This document shows, one piece after another, positions 8,220 through 18,195 of a stretch of DNA of 64,000 nt. Under the pieces are notes generated by a model. The model had not been told where the DNA came from, ran no database searches, and saw only the letters and a program-made list of their open reading frames with translations. A program made the translations under genes and the position numbers. Each line of letters opens with the position of its first letter. The stretch's first letter is position 1. Source of the stretch: Microbacterium sp. LWH13-1.2 (GTDB lineage Bacteria; Actinomycetota; Actinomycetes; Actinomycetales; Microbacteriaceae); contig NZ_CP151635.1 in the NCBI RefSeq assembly GCF_038397735.1, forward strand, positions 2,790,001-2,854,000. Reading direction: 5' to 3'.

Positions 8220-9524
8220 ATGACGGACACAGATGTTCGCGCGCAGTCGAATGTGAAAGTTCGCCGCGCAGCGATCTCAGGCTTCTTCGGAAGCGCACTC
8301 GAGTACTACGACTTCCTTGTCTACGCATCAGCATCGGCGCTGATCTTCGGCCGGCTGTTCTTCCCCGAAGCGGGCGCCACCGGAACACTCATCTCTATTG
8401 CGACCTTCGGAGTCGCTTACGTCATTCGGCCTTTCGGAGCAGTCCTCTGGGGGCACATCGGCGACCGATACGGTCGCAAGCTCGCTCTGATGCTCACCAT
8501 CGCGCTGATGGGAGTGGCAACCTTCATCATCGGCTTGCTCCCCACCTTTGAGACCATCGGTTGGGCAGCTCCCATCCTTCTGGTCGCGATTCGACTGCTG
8601 CAGGGCCTCTCAGCGGGCGGCGAGTCTCCCGGCTCCACGTCGCTCACGGTCGAGCACGCACCCGCCCGGCGTCGCGCCTTCTACACCAGCTTCACGATGA
8701 GTGGCATGCAGTTCGGCATTGCAATGGGAAGCCTCGTGTTCATCCCCGTCGCCCTCCTCCCGGAGGATCAGCTGTTGTCGTGGGGTTGGCGGATCCCGTT
8801 CCTGCTCAGTGGAGTGCTGACAGTCGTCGCCTTCTTCCTTCGTCGCAAGCTCGATGAGACCGAGGCGTTCTCCGACATGCGCACCAAGGGGAGCCGGGCG
8901 AAACTCCCTATTGCGATCCTTCTCCACAGCCACTGGCGAACCGTGATCCGCGTGCTCTTCCTGAGCTCCATCAACATCGTCGGCACCATCTTCAATGTCT
9001 TCGTTCTCGCGTATGGCACAGGTAACGGAATCCCCAGCGCAGTCATGCTTGCGGTGGTGACTCTCGCGAACCTCACCGCAGTGGTTGCGGCACCCATCAT
9101 CGGCGCACTGTCTGACCGCTGGGGGCGGCGCCCCGTCTTCATCGTCGGAGTGTTCGGAGCGGCGATCTGCATGGTCGCACTGTTCGCCGCCATCGATGCA
9201 CAGAACATCCCGGCCGTCTTCGCAGCGGGGATCGCGGGAATCGGGGTCTTCTACTGCATGCCGATCACCGTCGGCGCGACCTGGTACCCCGAGCAGTTCC
9301 CGACCAAGGTGCGCTACACCGGCATGGCCGTCGGCCTCATGCTCGGGATTCTGCTCGCGGGGTTTGCGCCGGCAGCGGCTCAGGCAGCGGGTGCGGACTC
9401 GACGATGTGGTGGCCGGCCGCGCTCATCTGCGCCGGCGCCGCTGCTGTCTCAGCCGTCGCCGCGTTCATGGCCCCGGAGACCTTCCGGGTGCCGAAGGCG
9501 GAGCTGGGCTCCTCCTCCGAGTAG
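8220..9524 (+). CDS. MFS transporter, metabolite:H+ symporter (MHS) family
   Basis: A 434-residue membrane permease with about 12 TM segments. MHS hallmarks are the opening AAISGFFGSALEYYDFLVY (11-30 region), RPFGAVLWGHIGDRYGRK in loop 2-3, and RLLQGLSAGGE. Family members carry organic acids such as shikimate, citrate, dicarboxylates or aromatic acids with protons. AGGAG at 8209-8213 sets the ATG at 8220; the frame is open further upstream through the VOC gene but that part is antistructural overlap. As the second importer of the cluster it may carry a different intermediate or analogue. A strong hairpin follows. Confidence 0.85.
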   Translation: MTDTDVRAQSNVKVRRAAISGFFGSALEYYDFLVYASASALIFGRLFFPEAGATGTLISIATFGVAYVIRPFGAVLWGHIGDRYGRKLALMLTIALMGVATFIIGLLPTFETIGWAAPILLVAIRLLQGLSAGGESPGSTSLTVEHAPARRRAFYTSFTMSGMQFGIAMGSLVFIPVALLPEDQLLSWGWRIPFLLSGVLTVVAFFLRRKLDETEAFSDMRTKGSRAKLPIAILLHSHWRTVIRVLFLSSINIVGTIFNVFVLAYGTGNGIPSAVMLAVVTLANLTAVVAAPIIGALSDRWGRRPVFIVGVFGAAICMVALFAAIDAQNIPAVFAAGIAGIGVFYCMPITVGATWYPEQFPTKVRYTGMAVGLMLGILLAGFAPAAAQAAGADSTMWWPAALICAGAAAVSAVAAFMAPETFRVPKAELGSSSE

Positions 9525-9531
9525 GACAATG

Positions 9532-9567
9532 CGGAGGGTGGTGAGGATCAACCCTCACCACCCTCCG
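9532..9567 (+). terminator. Strong hairpin terminator after MHS permease
   Basis: CGGAGGGTGGTGAGG (9532-9546) pairs perfectly with CCTCACCACCCTCCG (9553-9567) around a 6-nt loop. It has no U-tract, which is usual for actinobacterial terminators, and sits 8 bp after the permease stop. Confidence 0.8.
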
Positions 9568-9750
9568 ACTGCAACGCCCTGCGCCACATCTCCAAGCACC
9601 CTACAAGCGTGACGCCGGCTATCTGCCCGAGAAGAACCGACGAGACGCGGTCAGCGCTCCCACGGAAGGCAGATGACGCTTTGCCAGTTCCATTGGTTTT
9701 GTGCCGATCCATCGGTCCTGTGCCGACGAGGTCGCGAACCTACGTGTGAC
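9568..9750. other. Intergenic junction with degenerate direct repeats
   Basis: No convincing gene is seen here. Near the nrdF side CCATTGGTTTTGTGCCGAT (9689-9707) is followed at once by CCATCGGTCCTGTGCCGAC (9708-9726), 15 of 19 bases alike. Just before it a short frame ending in RDAVSAPTEGR-stop (stop near 9670) looks like the tail of a lost gene. Repeated tracts of this kind occur at ends of some insertion sequences, so a transposon remnant is possible but unproven. Confidence 0.3.
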
Positions 9751-10764
<1,014 letters not shown>

Positions 10765-12909
10765 TCAGAGCATGCACGAGACGCACTCGGTCATGTCGGT
10801 GCCCTCGAGCGCCATCTGACGCAGACGGATGTAGTAGATCGTCTTGATGCCCTTGCGCCATGCGTAGATCTGAGCCTTGTTGATGTCACGCGTCGTGGCG
10901 GTGTCCTTGAAGAACAGCGTCAGCGACAGGCCCTGGTCGACGTGCTGGGTGGCGGCGGCGTACGTGTCGATGACCTTCTCGTAGCCGATCTCGTAGGCGT
11001 CCTGGTAGTACTCCAGGTTGTCGTTCGTCATGAACGGCGCCGGGTAGTAGACGCGGCCGAGCTTGCCTTCTTTGCGGATCTCGATCTTCGACGCGATCGG
11101 GTGGATCGACGACGTCGAGTTGTTGATGTACGAGATCGAGCCGGTCGGGGGCACCGCCTGCAGGTTCTGGTTGTAGATGCCGTGCTCCTGGATCGACGAC
11201 TTCAGCGCCACCCAGTCGGCCTGCGTCGGGATGTGCTTGCCGGCGAAGAGCTCCTTGACCTTCTCGGTCTCGGGCACCCAGGCGCGCTCGATGTACTTGT
11301 CGAAGAACTCCCCCGACGCGTAGGTCGAGTCCTCGAAGCCGTCGAAGGCCTGCTTGCGCTCGATCGCGATGTTGTTCGAGGCGCGCAGCGCGTGGAACAG
11401 CACCGTGTAGAAGTAGATGTTCGTGAAGTCGATGCCCTCTTCGGAGCCGTAGTGCACGTGCTCGCGAGCGAGGAAGCCGTGCAGGTTCATCTGGCCGAGG
11501 CCGATCGCGTGAGAGCGGTCGTTGCCGTCTTCGATCGAACGGACCGAGCGGATGTGGCTCTGGTCACTGACCGCGCTCAGCGCACGGATGGCGGTCTCGA
11601 CCGTCTGACCCAGATCGTCGGCATCCATCGACAGCGCGATGTTCATCGAGCCGAGGTTGCAGGAGATGTCCTTGCCGATCTGGTCGTACGAGAGGTCGTC
11701 GTTGTACGTGGTCGGCGTGTTCACCTGCAGGATCTCGCTGCAGAGGTTCGACATGTTGATGCGGCCCTTGATCGGGTTGGCCTTGTTCACCGTGTCCTCG
11801 AACATGATGTACGGGTAGCCCGACTCGAACTGGATCTCGGCGATCGTCTGGAAGAACTCGCGCGCGTTGATCTTGGTCTTCTTGATGCGCGGGTTGTCGA
11901 CCATCTCGCGGTACTTCTCGGTGACCGAGATGTCGCCGAAGGGAACGCCGTAGACCTTCTCGACGTCGTACGGCGAGAAGAGGTACATGTCCTCGCCGTT
12001 CTTGGCGAGCTCGAACGTGATGTCGGGAACCACGACGCCGAGCGACAGCGTCTTGATGCGGATCTTCTCGTCGGCGTTCTCACGCTTGGTGTCGAGGAAG
12101 CGCATGATGTCGGGGTGGTGCGCGTTGAGGTACACCGCTCCTGCACCCTGACGGGCTCCGAGCTGGTTGGCGTAGCTGAAGCTGTCTTCGAGGAGCTTCA
12201 TCACGGGGATGATGCCCGAGGACTGGTTCTCGATCTGCTTGATCGGAGCGCCGGCCTCACGGATGTTCGAGAGCAACAGCGCCACGCCGCCGCCGCGCTT
12301 GGAGAGCTGGAGAGCGGAGTTGATGCCGCGGGCGATCGACTCCATGTTGTCTTCGATGCGCAGCAGGAAGCAGCTGACGAGCTCGCCGCGCTGGGCCTTG
12401 CCCGAGTTGAGGAAGGTCGGCGTCGCGGGCTGGAAACGGCCGGAGATGATCTCCTCGACCAGGGCGACTGCGAGGTTCTCGTCGCCGCCGGCGAGGCCGA
12501 GTGCCGTCATCACGACGCGGTCTTCGAAGCGCTCGAGGTAGCGCTTGCCGTCGAACGTCTTGAGCGTGTAGCTCGTGTAGTACTTGAAGGCGCCCAGGAA
12601 CGTCTCGAACCGGAACTTCTTGCTGTAGGCGAGGTCGTTGAGCTTCTGGATGAACTCGAGCGAGTACTGCTCGATCACGGCAGGCTCGTAGTACTCCTTC
12701 TCGACCAGGTAGTCGAGACGCTCCTTGAGCGAGTGGAAGAACACCGTGTTCTGGTTGACGTGCTGCAGGAAGTACTCGCGTGCCGCCCGCTTGTCGGCGT
12801 CGAACTGGATCTTCCCGTTCGCGTCGTACAGGTTCAGCATCGCGTTGAGGGCGTGATAGTCCAGGCCCTCGTAGGTCGGGTTCATCTTGAACGCCACCGT
12901 GTCTGTCAC
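10765..12909 (-). CDS. nrdE: Ribonucleoside-diphosphate reductase class Ib, alpha subunit NrdE
   Basis: A 714-residue catalytic subunit that reduces NDPs to dNDPs. It begins [19 protein letters not shown], runs through the RNR lumen and barrel domains ([14 protein letters not shown] with an active-site Cys, PCN-region equivalent [11 protein letters not shown], and [12 protein letters not shown] near the C-terminal half) and ends with the CVSC redox pair that receives electrons from NrdH. The GTG at 12909 overlaps the nrdI stop in a GTGA arrangement and has AGGAA upstream. There is no N-terminal ATP-cone, as expected for NrdE. Confidence 0.97.
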   Translation of the reverse strand: MTDTVAFKMNPTYEGLDYHALNAMLNLYDANGKIQFDADKRAAREYFLQHVNQNTVFFHSLKERLDYLVEKEYYEPAVIEQYSLEFIQKLNDLAYSKKFRFETFLGAFKYYTSYTLKTFDGKRYLERFEDRVVMTALGLAGGDENLAVALVEEIISGRFQPATPTFLNSGKAQRGELVSCFLLRIEDNMESIARGINSALQLSKRGGGVALLLSNIREAGAPIKQIENQSSGIIPVMKLLEDSFSYANQLGARQGAGAVYLNAHHPDIMRFLDTKRENADEKIRIKTLSLGVVVPDITFELAKNGEDMYLFSPYDVEKVYGVPFGDISVTEKYREMVDNPRIKKTKINAREFFQTIAEIQFESGYPYIMFEDTVNKANPIKGRINMSNLCSEILQVNTPTTYNDDLSYDQIGKDISCNLGSMNIALSMDADDLGQTVETAIRALSAVSDQSHIRSVRSIEDGNDRSHAIGLGQMNLHGFLAREHVHYGSEEGIDFTNIYFYTVLFHALRASNNIAIERKQAFDGFEDSTYASGEFFDKYIERAWVPETEKVKELFAGKHIPTQADWVALKSSIQEHGIYNQNLQAVPPTGSISYINNSTSSIHPIASKIEIRKEGKLGRVYYPAPFMTNDNLEYYQDAYEIGYEKVIDTYAAATQHVDQGLSLTLFFKDTATTRDINKAQIYAWRKGIKTIYYIRLRQMALEGTDMTECVSCML

Positions 12910-13367
12910 TGAGTCGGTTCCTGCCTGCTCGTCAACTGCGGTACCCACCGTCGCTCCAATCCGTCGCTCACGCGATCTACATCGTCTTGTGTGCCGAAGA
13001 TCTCGAGCCGATACAAGTGAGGCACGTTGCACTTGCGGCTGATGATGTCGCCGGCGAGACAGAAGGAGTCGCCGAAGTTGGTGTTCCCCGCGGAGATGAC
13101 TCCGCGGATGTGATTCCGGTTGCGCTCGTCGTTGAGGAACCGGATGACCTGCTTGGGCACCGCGCCTCGTTCGACGCCGCGCCCCTCACCCCCGCCGTAG
13201 GTGGGGGTGACCAGCACGAAGGGCTCGTCGACGACGAGATCTTCCTGCTGTCGGAGAAGGGGAATGCGTCGGGCCGGGAGCCCGAGCTTCTCGACGAAGC
13301 GCGCGGTGTTACCCGAGGCGCTCGAGAAGTAGACCAGGAGCGGCGCGGCGGTCGCGACGGCGCTCAT
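12906..13367 (-). CDS. nrdI: Flavodoxin-like NrdI, class Ib RNR maturation protein
   Basis: A 153-residue FMN protein that supplies oxidant for assembly of the Mn(III)2-tyrosyl cofactor of NrdF. The phosphate loop is [16 protein letters not shown] (about 13-28), then [12 protein letters not shown] and the FMN-contact segment [18 protein letters not shown]. It lies 6 bp after nrdH and overlaps nrdE by 4 bp, consistent with one transcript. Confidence 0.95.
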   Translation of the reverse strand: MSAVATAAPLLVYFSSASGNTARFVEKLGLPARRIPLLRQQEDLVVDEPFVLVTPTYGGGEGRGVERGAVPKQVIRFLNDERNRNHIRGVISAGNTNFGDSFCLAGDIISRKCNVPHLYRLEIFGTQDDVDRVSDGLERRWVPQLTSRQEPTQ

Positions 13368-13373
13368 GGCGGA

Positions 13374-13607
13374 TCACGCCAGACGCGAGGCGAGCTCGTC
13401 GATCTTGTCGGGACGGAAGCCCGACCAGTGGCCCTCGTCGGTGACGACGACCGGCGCCTGCATGTAGCCCAGCGCCTTGACCTGCTCGAGCGCAGTTGCG
13501 TCTTCCGACAGGTCGAGGATTTCGTACTCGATGCCCTTGGCGTCGAGCGCGCGGTAGGTGGCGTTGCACTGAACGCAGGACGGCTTCGTGTAGACCGTGA
13601 TCGACAT
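13374..13607 (-). CDS. nrdH: Glutaredoxin-like NrdH redoxin
   Basis: A 77-residue thiol carrier that reduces NrdE. The redox motif CVQC is at Cys11-Cys14 after MSITVYTKPS, and the C-terminal WSGFRPDKI is the NrdH signature distinguishing it from ordinary glutaredoxins. The start at 13607 has AGGGGAAG just upstream; earlier in-frame codons lack a site. It is the first gene of nrdHIEF. Confidence 0.95.
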   Translation of the reverse strand: MSITVYTKPSCVQCNATYRALDAKGIEYEILDLSEDATALEQVKALGYMQAPVVVTDEGHWSGFRPDKIDELASRLA

Positions 13608-13682
13608 CTTTTCGCTTCCCCTCAAATCTCTGGCCTGCATCTGTATCAGGCTGTTTTCCGGTAGACCCTCACCGGGATCTCA

Positions 13683-13730
13683 ATACTACATATAGGTACG
13701 GACATTCAGGGTGACCACTAGGGGTAGTAG
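13683..13730. promoter_or_regulatory. Two NrdR-box-like sites upstream of nrdHIEF
   Basis: ATACTACATATAGGTA (13683-13698) matches the NrdR consensus ACACTATATATAGTGT at 11 of 16 positions, and CCACTAGGGGTAGTAG (13715-13730) at 9 of 16. Their starts are 32 bp apart, the three-turn spacing known for NrdR operators. They lie 76-123 bp upstream of the nrdH start. The nrdR gene itself is not in the window. Confidence 0.6.
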
Positions 13731-13984
13731 TTACATACGTGTAGTTTTCCACCGCTCTCCACTGGTACAACACAGGTTCTCCACCGTTTCTTCCACAGGC
13801 TCAGGCACCTCGAGAGCAGCTCCGAACCGCGAGAAATCGCGGCTGGGAACGACCTGTGAGAGATCCATCCACAGGTCGGACCGTACGCCTCACCTCTGAC
13901 ATCGGATTTTCTGTGGAAACTCGGTTTGGGCGTGTCGCGGCGTGTCGAGGATCGGCCGCTTCGACCGGCGTCCGCACCTCCCGG
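13731..13984. other. nrd / MFS intergenic region with repeated TCCAC motifs
   Basis: About 250 bp without a gene between the nrd control region and the MFS promoter. It carries repeated TTTTCCACC, TCTCCACT, TTCTCCACC, TCTTCCACA (13789-13797), CCATCCACA (13865-13873) and, inverted, GTTTCCACA (13912-13920). The last three match the DnaA-box consensus TTATCCACA at 7 of 9 bases. Confidence 0.4.
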
Positions 13985-13990
13985 TAGCGT
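13985..13990 (+). promoter_or_regulatory. -10 box of leaderless MFS transcript
   Basis: TAGCGT stands exactly 6 nt before the GTG at 13997, with no ribosome binding site between. This geometry puts the transcription start on the start codon. Confidence 0.5.
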
Positions 13991-13996
13991 TGACCC

Positions 13997-15205
13997 GTGG
14001 CGGGATATCGTGACCTTCTTCGCACGCCCGGAGTGGCGCGCATGATCGCTGCACAGCTGACCGCTCGCTTCCCCAACGGGATGACCTCGCTCGCGATCCT
14101 GCTGCACGTCGAACAGCAGACCGGCTCATACGGCTCCGCGGGCCTGGTGCTCGCCGCGACCAGCGTCGGGCAGGCCGTCGCCGGCCCGATCACGAGTCGA
14201 TGGATGGGCGCCTGGGGCATGCGCCGCGTGCTCGCCCTCACGCTCAGCGTGTGCGTGGTCGCCGTGCTGGGCCTGGCGCTGCTCCCCCTGAACGTCCCCG
14301 GATACATGGCGCTCGGCATGATCGCCGGCCTCTCGACTCCGCCGGTGCAGGCCGCCGTGCGCACCATCTATCCGAAGCTCGTGAACTCGACACAGCTCAC
14401 CCCCCTCTTCTCTCTCGATGCCTCGCTGCAGGAGATCATCTGGGTGCTCGCCCCCGTCGTGATCACGCTCGTGTCGACGCAGATCGGCACGGCCGTGGGG
14501 CTGCTGCTCGTGGCGGTCGTGCTGGTCGGCGGCGGAGCGTGGTTCATCCTCTCTCCCGAGGTCGGCCGCGTGCGCATCCCGCGAAGCCGCAGCGCCCTCG
14601 GCAAGGTCGTGCTCAAACCGCCGGTACTGCTCGCCACAATCATCGGATTCCTGCTCATCGGCGCGTGCTCCGCGGTCGAGGTCGGTGTCGTCGCGACGTT
14701 CGAGCACGGCAGCCTCGCGGCCGGCCTCGTGCTCGCGGTGTTCGCCGTCGGCAGCCTCGCCGGAGGACTCTCGTTCGGACACATCCCCATCGGCCCCTGG
14801 GCGATGGCCCGCCGCCTCGCCATCGTCACGGTCGGCCTCGCGCTCACCATGCTCTCCCTCAACGAGTTCTGGCTCGGCGGCACCCTGATCGTCGCCGGTA
14901 TCGGCGTCGCGCCGGCTCTCGCCGTGCTGTTCGCCATCACGACCGCGAGCGTCAAGTTCAGCGAGACCGCCGAGGCCTTCGGCTGGGCCGGCACCGGTCA
15001 GCTGATCGGCGCCGCGGCCGGCTCTGCCGTCGCGGGCTTCCTCGTCGATGCGACGGATCCCCGCGGCGCCTACCTCGCGGCAACGCTCTTCGCCGCAGCC
15101 GGACTCGTCGTCTCGATCGTCTTCGTCCGCTCCTTCCCCGATCTGCGTCATCGCGATGCGAGCCCCCACCCCGACACCGAACCCCTGGCGGTCACCCCTT
15201 CATGA
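13997..15205 (+). CDS. MFS transporter
   Basis: A 402-residue membrane protein with about 12 hydrophobic segments (MFS_1 type). The N-terminus AGYRDLLRTPGVARMIAAQL is cytoplasmic; TSRWMGAWGMRRVLAL takes the place of the loop 2-3 motif. The PRSRSALGKVV segment is the central cytoplasmic loop. Substrate unknown; the family includes drug efflux and sugar-related carriers. The GTG start is preceded by TAGCGT at 6 nt, so the transcript is probably leaderless. Its stop overlaps the kinase ATG by 4 bp, so the two genes are coupled. Confidence 0.8.
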   Translation: MAGYRDLLRTPGVARMIAAQLTARFPNGMTSLAILLHVEQQTGSYGSAGLVLAATSVGQAVAGPITSRWMGAWGMRRVLALTLSVCVVAVLGLALLPLNVPGYMALGMIAGLSTPPVQAAVRTIYPKLVNSTQLTPLFSLDASLQEIIWVLAPVVITLVSTQIGTAVGLLLVAVVLVGGGAWFILSPEVGRVRIPRSRSALGKVVLKPPVLLATIIGFLLIGACSAVEVGVVATFEHGSLAAGLVLAVFAVGSLAGGLSFGHIPIGPWAMARRLAIVTVGLALTMLSLNEFWLGGTLIVAGIGVAPALAVLFAITTASVKFSETAEAFGWAGTGQLIGAAAGSAVAGFLVDATDPRGAYLAATLFAAAGLVVSIVFVRSFPDLRHRDASPHPDTEPLAVTPS

Positions 15206-16137
15206 GCTCTGCCCCCTCCCCCGCATCCACCGCCCCAGAGAGCAAAGCCCCAGCCCCCGAGGTGATCTGCGTCGGAGAGTCCATGGGACTCGTCACAGCC
15301 CTCGGCGCACCGCTCGCCGAGACCGAGACGGCCGCGCTGGGACTGGCAGGCGCAGAGGGAAACGTCGCGGTCGGCCTCGTGGCGGCAGGGCGCACGGCGG
15401 CGTGGGCCTCGCGCCTGGGCGACGACCCAATCGGCAGCCGCATCTCGACCGAGCTCGCGCGCCGGGGCGTCGATCTCTGGGTGACGACGGATGCGGATGC
15501 TCCGACCGGCGTCATGTTCAAGGACCCGGGCGTCGAATCCTCCGCCGTCTACTACTACCGACGCGGATCGGCGGCCTCGCTGATGGGTCCGGGGTTCCTC
15601 GACGCCGCCCAGCTCGCCGGCGTGCGGATCGTGCACACCACCGGCATCACCCCCGCGCTCTCGGCGTCGTGCCGCGCGATGGTCGATCAGCTCTACGTCG
15701 ACGCCCGTGCCGCCGGCGCGCTCGTCTCGTTCGACGTCAACGACCGCCGCGCACTGTGGACGATGCAGGATGCCGCCGAGACGCTGGCCCGGCTCGCAGA
15801 TGCCGCCGACGTCGCGTTCGTCGGACGCGACGAGGCCGAGCGCATCTGGGGCACCGTCACTGCCGCCGAGATCCGCGCGCACCTGCCGCACTGCGGGCTG
15901 CTCATCGTCAAAGACGGCGACGTCGGCGCGACAGCGTTCCGCGGCGACGACGAGCCGGTGTTCGTGCCGGCTCCCCGGGTCGACGTCGTCGAGCCGGTCG
16001 GCGCTGGCGACGCCTTCGCCGCCGGGTTCCTCGCCGCGACCCTCGACGGCGCCGACCTCGCTGATCGGCTCTCAGCCGGGCACGCCGCGGCCGCGCGGGT
16101 GCTCACGACGCACGGCGATCTGCCTCCCCTGATCTGA
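15202..16137 (+). CDS. PfkB-family carbohydrate kinase
   Basis: A 311-residue ribokinase-fold sugar kinase. The opening VICVGESMGLV and GLAGAEGNVAVGLVAAG form the sugar pocket; GVMFKDPG and the YYYRRGSAASLM segment resemble 2-keto-3-deoxygluconate kinases. The catalytic signature VEPVGAGDAFAAGFLAA near residue 265-282 holds the base Asp and anion hole. It would phosphorylate a hexose-type sugar or keto-deoxy sugar acid with ATP. Coupled by ATGA overlap to the MFS gene, which might import the substrate. Confidence 0.85.
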   Translation: MSSAPSPASTAPESKAPAPEVICVGESMGLVTALGAPLAETETAALGLAGAEGNVAVGLVAAGRTAAWASRLGDDPIGSRISTELARRGVDLWVTTDADAPTGVMFKDPGVESSAVYYYRRGSAASLMGPGFLDAAQLAGVRIVHTTGITPALSASCRAMVDQLYVDARAAGALVSFDVNDRRALWTMQDAAETLARLADAADVAFVGRDEAERIWGTVTAAEIRAHLPHCGLLIVKDGDVGATAFRGDDEPVFVPAPRVDVVEPVGAGDAFAAGFLAATLDGADLADRLSAGHAAAARVLTTHGDLPPLI

Positions 16138-16179
16138 CCTCGCGTGACCGCAGTCGGGCTGCCTCGCACACGCCGGTCG

Positions 16180-16185
16180 TAGGCT
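16180..16185 (+). promoter_or_regulatory. -10 box of leaderless hydrolase transcript
   Basis: TAGGCT lies 6 nt before the ATG at 16192. The 15-mer TAGGCTGAGAGCATG is identical to the one at the putA start (minus strand, 54726-54740). Confidence 0.55.
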
Positions 16186-16191
16186 GAGAGC

Positions 16192-16950
16192 ATGCCCGCA
16201 CCGCTCTCGTTGCCTCGCATCTCCTGGGGACACCCGGCGTCTGATCGCCGCGTCCTCCTCGTGCACGGACTCGGCTCGTCCGGCGCGCTCATGTGGCGCC
16301 TCGGCACTGCTCTGGCAGACGTGGGCTGGCACGCGACCGCGATCGATCTGCGGGGCCACGGCGATGCACCGCGCGCGCTCGACTACTCGGTCGCCGCGTA
16401 CGGCGCCGATCTCGTCGCCACGCTCCCCGACGACGGCGGCTCGTGGGATGCCGTGGTCGGCCACTCGCTCGGCGGGGCCTCCGCCACCGTTGCCACGGCA
16501 TCCGCCCCTGACTGGACCCGGCGACTGGTGCTCCTCGACCCCGCGATCCTCGTCGGCGGCCGCGACGCCACGATCGTGCGCAAGAGCCAGGAGCGCGCGT
16601 TCGCCGACAACAGGGTCGAGCTGGTGCAGCAGGAGCATCCGCACTGGCATCCGCAGGACTGGGAACTCAAGGTCGATGCGGTGCACCGCACGAGCGCCTG
16701 GGCCGTCGAGCAGACGAGCCGGCAGAACACGCCCTGGGACGTCACGGCGGATGCCGCACGGCTGACCGTCCCGACGCATGTGATCGCCTCCGACCCCGCG
16801 GTCTACAGCATCTTCACCGGCGACGTCGCCGCCGCCGTGCTCGCATCGAACCCGCTCATCACGATGTCGGTGGTCGCGGGATCGGGCCACTCGCTGCACC
16901 GCGACAAGCCGGAGGAGACCATCCGACAGCTGGAAGAGGCACTCGCATGA
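16192..16950 (+). CDS. Alpha/beta-hydrolase
   Basis: A 252-residue alpha/beta-hydrolase. The oxyanion region is LLVHGLGSSG (22-31), the nucleophile elbow GHSLGG has Ser92, and the C-terminal His is in GSGHSLHRDKP (about 238). It could be an esterase, C-C hydrolase or thioesterase. The last 4 bp overlap the acyl-CoA dehydrogenase start, so they are one operon and may act on linked acyl substrates. Confidence 0.85.
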   Translation: MPAPLSLPRISWGHPASDRRVLLVHGLGSSGALMWRLGTALADVGWHATAIDLRGHGDAPRALDYSVAAYGADLVATLPDDGGSWDAVVGHSLGGASATVATASAPDWTRRLVLLDPAILVGGRDATIVRKSQERAFADNRVELVQQEHPHWHPQDWELKVDAVHRTSAWAVEQTSRQNTPWDVTADAARLTVPTHVIASDPAVYSIFTGDVAAAVLASNPLITMSVVAGSGHSLHRDKPEETIRQLEEALA

Positions 16951-18107
16951 GCACGTTCGACCCGACCGCGTTCCTCCCCGACGACCTGCTCGAGCGCATC
17001 CGCGAGCGGGCTCCCATCCACGACCGCGACAACTCCTTCCCCCAGCAGGACCTCGACGAGCTCCGCGACGCGGGCTACCTGTCGATCCTCGTGCCGGCCG
17101 AGCGCGGCGGCGCGGGGCTCGGGCTCGCCGAGGCGGCGATCCTGCAGCAGCGCCTCGCGACGGCCGCCCCCGCCACGGCCCTCGCCATCAACATGCACCT
17201 CGTCTGGACGGGTGTCGCCAAGGTCTTCTCCGACCGGGGAGTCCCCGGCCTCGAGTTCGTCCAGGACGGCGCCGTGGCCGGCGACGTCTTCGCCTTCGGC
17301 ATCAGCGAGGGCGGCAACGACCTGGTGCTGTTCGACAGCGACACGGATGCCGTGCCCACCGCCGACGGCGGCTACTCGTTCACGGGCACCAAGATCTTCA
17401 CCTCTCTCGCGCCCGTCTGGACCAGGCTCGGGCTGCACGGCCTCGACACGACGAGCCCCGACGCCCCGAAGCTCGTGTTCGCCTTCGTCGAGCGCACCGA
17501 CGCGGTCGTCACCGGCGACGACTGGGACACCCTCGGCATGCGCGGGACGCAGAGCAGGACGACGCGCCTGAACGGAGCGACCGCGGATGCCGCGCATGTG
17601 GTGCGCCGCATCGATCCGGGCCCGAACCCCGACCCCATCGTCTTCGGCATCTTCTCTGTCTTCGAGATCCTGCTGGCCTCGGTGTACACCGGTATCGCAC
17701 GACGCGCGCTCGACTTGGCGGTGCTCACCGCGCAGAAGCGCCGCTCGAAGAAGACGGGCGCCGCCTACAGCCAGGACCCCGACATCCGCTGGCGCATCGC
17801 CGACATGGGGCTCGCGTACGACGCGCTGCCTCCCCAGATCGCATCGCTCGCGCGAGACGTCGATGAGAAGGTCGACAACGGCGCCCGCTGGTTCACCCTG
17901 CTCTCGGGCGTCAAGCATCGGGCCATCACCATGTCGAAGCACGTCGTCGACCAGGCGATGCTGGTCGCGGGCGGCGGCTCGTACTTCTCGTCGAACGAGC
18001 TCTCACGTCTGTATCGAGACGTGCTGGCCGGCGCATTCCACCCGTCCGACCCCGAGTCGGCGCACGCGACCGCGGCGAGCGCGTGGTTGGGACCACTCGA
18101 CTCCTAG
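16947..18107 (+). CDS. Acyl-CoA dehydrogenase family protein
   Basis: A 386-residue FAD-dependent acyl-CoA dehydrogenase-fold protein. Seen: the N-terminal helical domain (LDELRDAGYLSILVPAERGGAGLGLAE), the middle beta-domain with FAFGISEGGND and GTKIFTSLAPVWT, and a C-terminal helical domain ending HATAASAWLGPLD. It oxidises an acyl thioester or nitroalkane-like substrate and passes electrons to ETF. The typical catalytic Glu of short-chain enzymes is not obvious, so specificity is open. It overlaps the hydrolase gene. Confidence 0.8.
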   Translation: MSTFDPTAFLPDDLLERIRERAPIHDRDNSFPQQDLDELRDAGYLSILVPAERGGAGLGLAEAAILQQRLATAAPATALAINMHLVWTGVAKVFSDRGVPGLEFVQDGAVAGDVFAFGISEGGNDLVLFDSDTDAVPTADGGYSFTGTKIFTSLAPVWTRLGLHGLDTTSPDAPKLVFAFVERTDAVVTGDDWDTLGMRGTQSRTTRLNGATADAAHVVRRIDPGPNPDPIVFGIFSVFEILLASVYTGIARRALDLAVLTAQKRRSKKTGAAYSQDPDIRWRIADMGLAYDALPPQIASLARDVDEKVDNGARWFTLLSGVKHRAITMSKHVVDQAMLVAGGGSYFSSNELSRLYRDVLAGAFHPSDPESAHATAASAWLGPLDS

Positions 18108-18131
18108 GCCCGATATTCTGCGTTTTCCCGG

Positions 18132-18164
18132 CTGCGGATCCGATTAATCTGCGGAATCGGTTGA
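18132..18164. promoter_or_regulatory. Possible Lrp/AsnC operator
   Basis: CTGCGGATCCGATTAA (18132-18147) and CTGCGGAATCGGTTGA (18149-18164) form an imperfect direct repeat 17 bp apart, and CCGATT...AATCGG (18140-18160) is an inverted repeat within it. It lies 32 bp before the Lrp-type gene, where autoregulation is usual. Confidence 0.35.
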
Positions 18165-18195
18165 AGAGCGCCCGCTCCGGTGCGAGGATCGCATC

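Noticed and set aside
13731..13920. Replication origin suggested by DnaA-box-like motifs
   Set aside because: No dnaA, dnaN, gyrB or other origin genes are near, and the boxes are only 7/9 matches. Local regulation is more likely.
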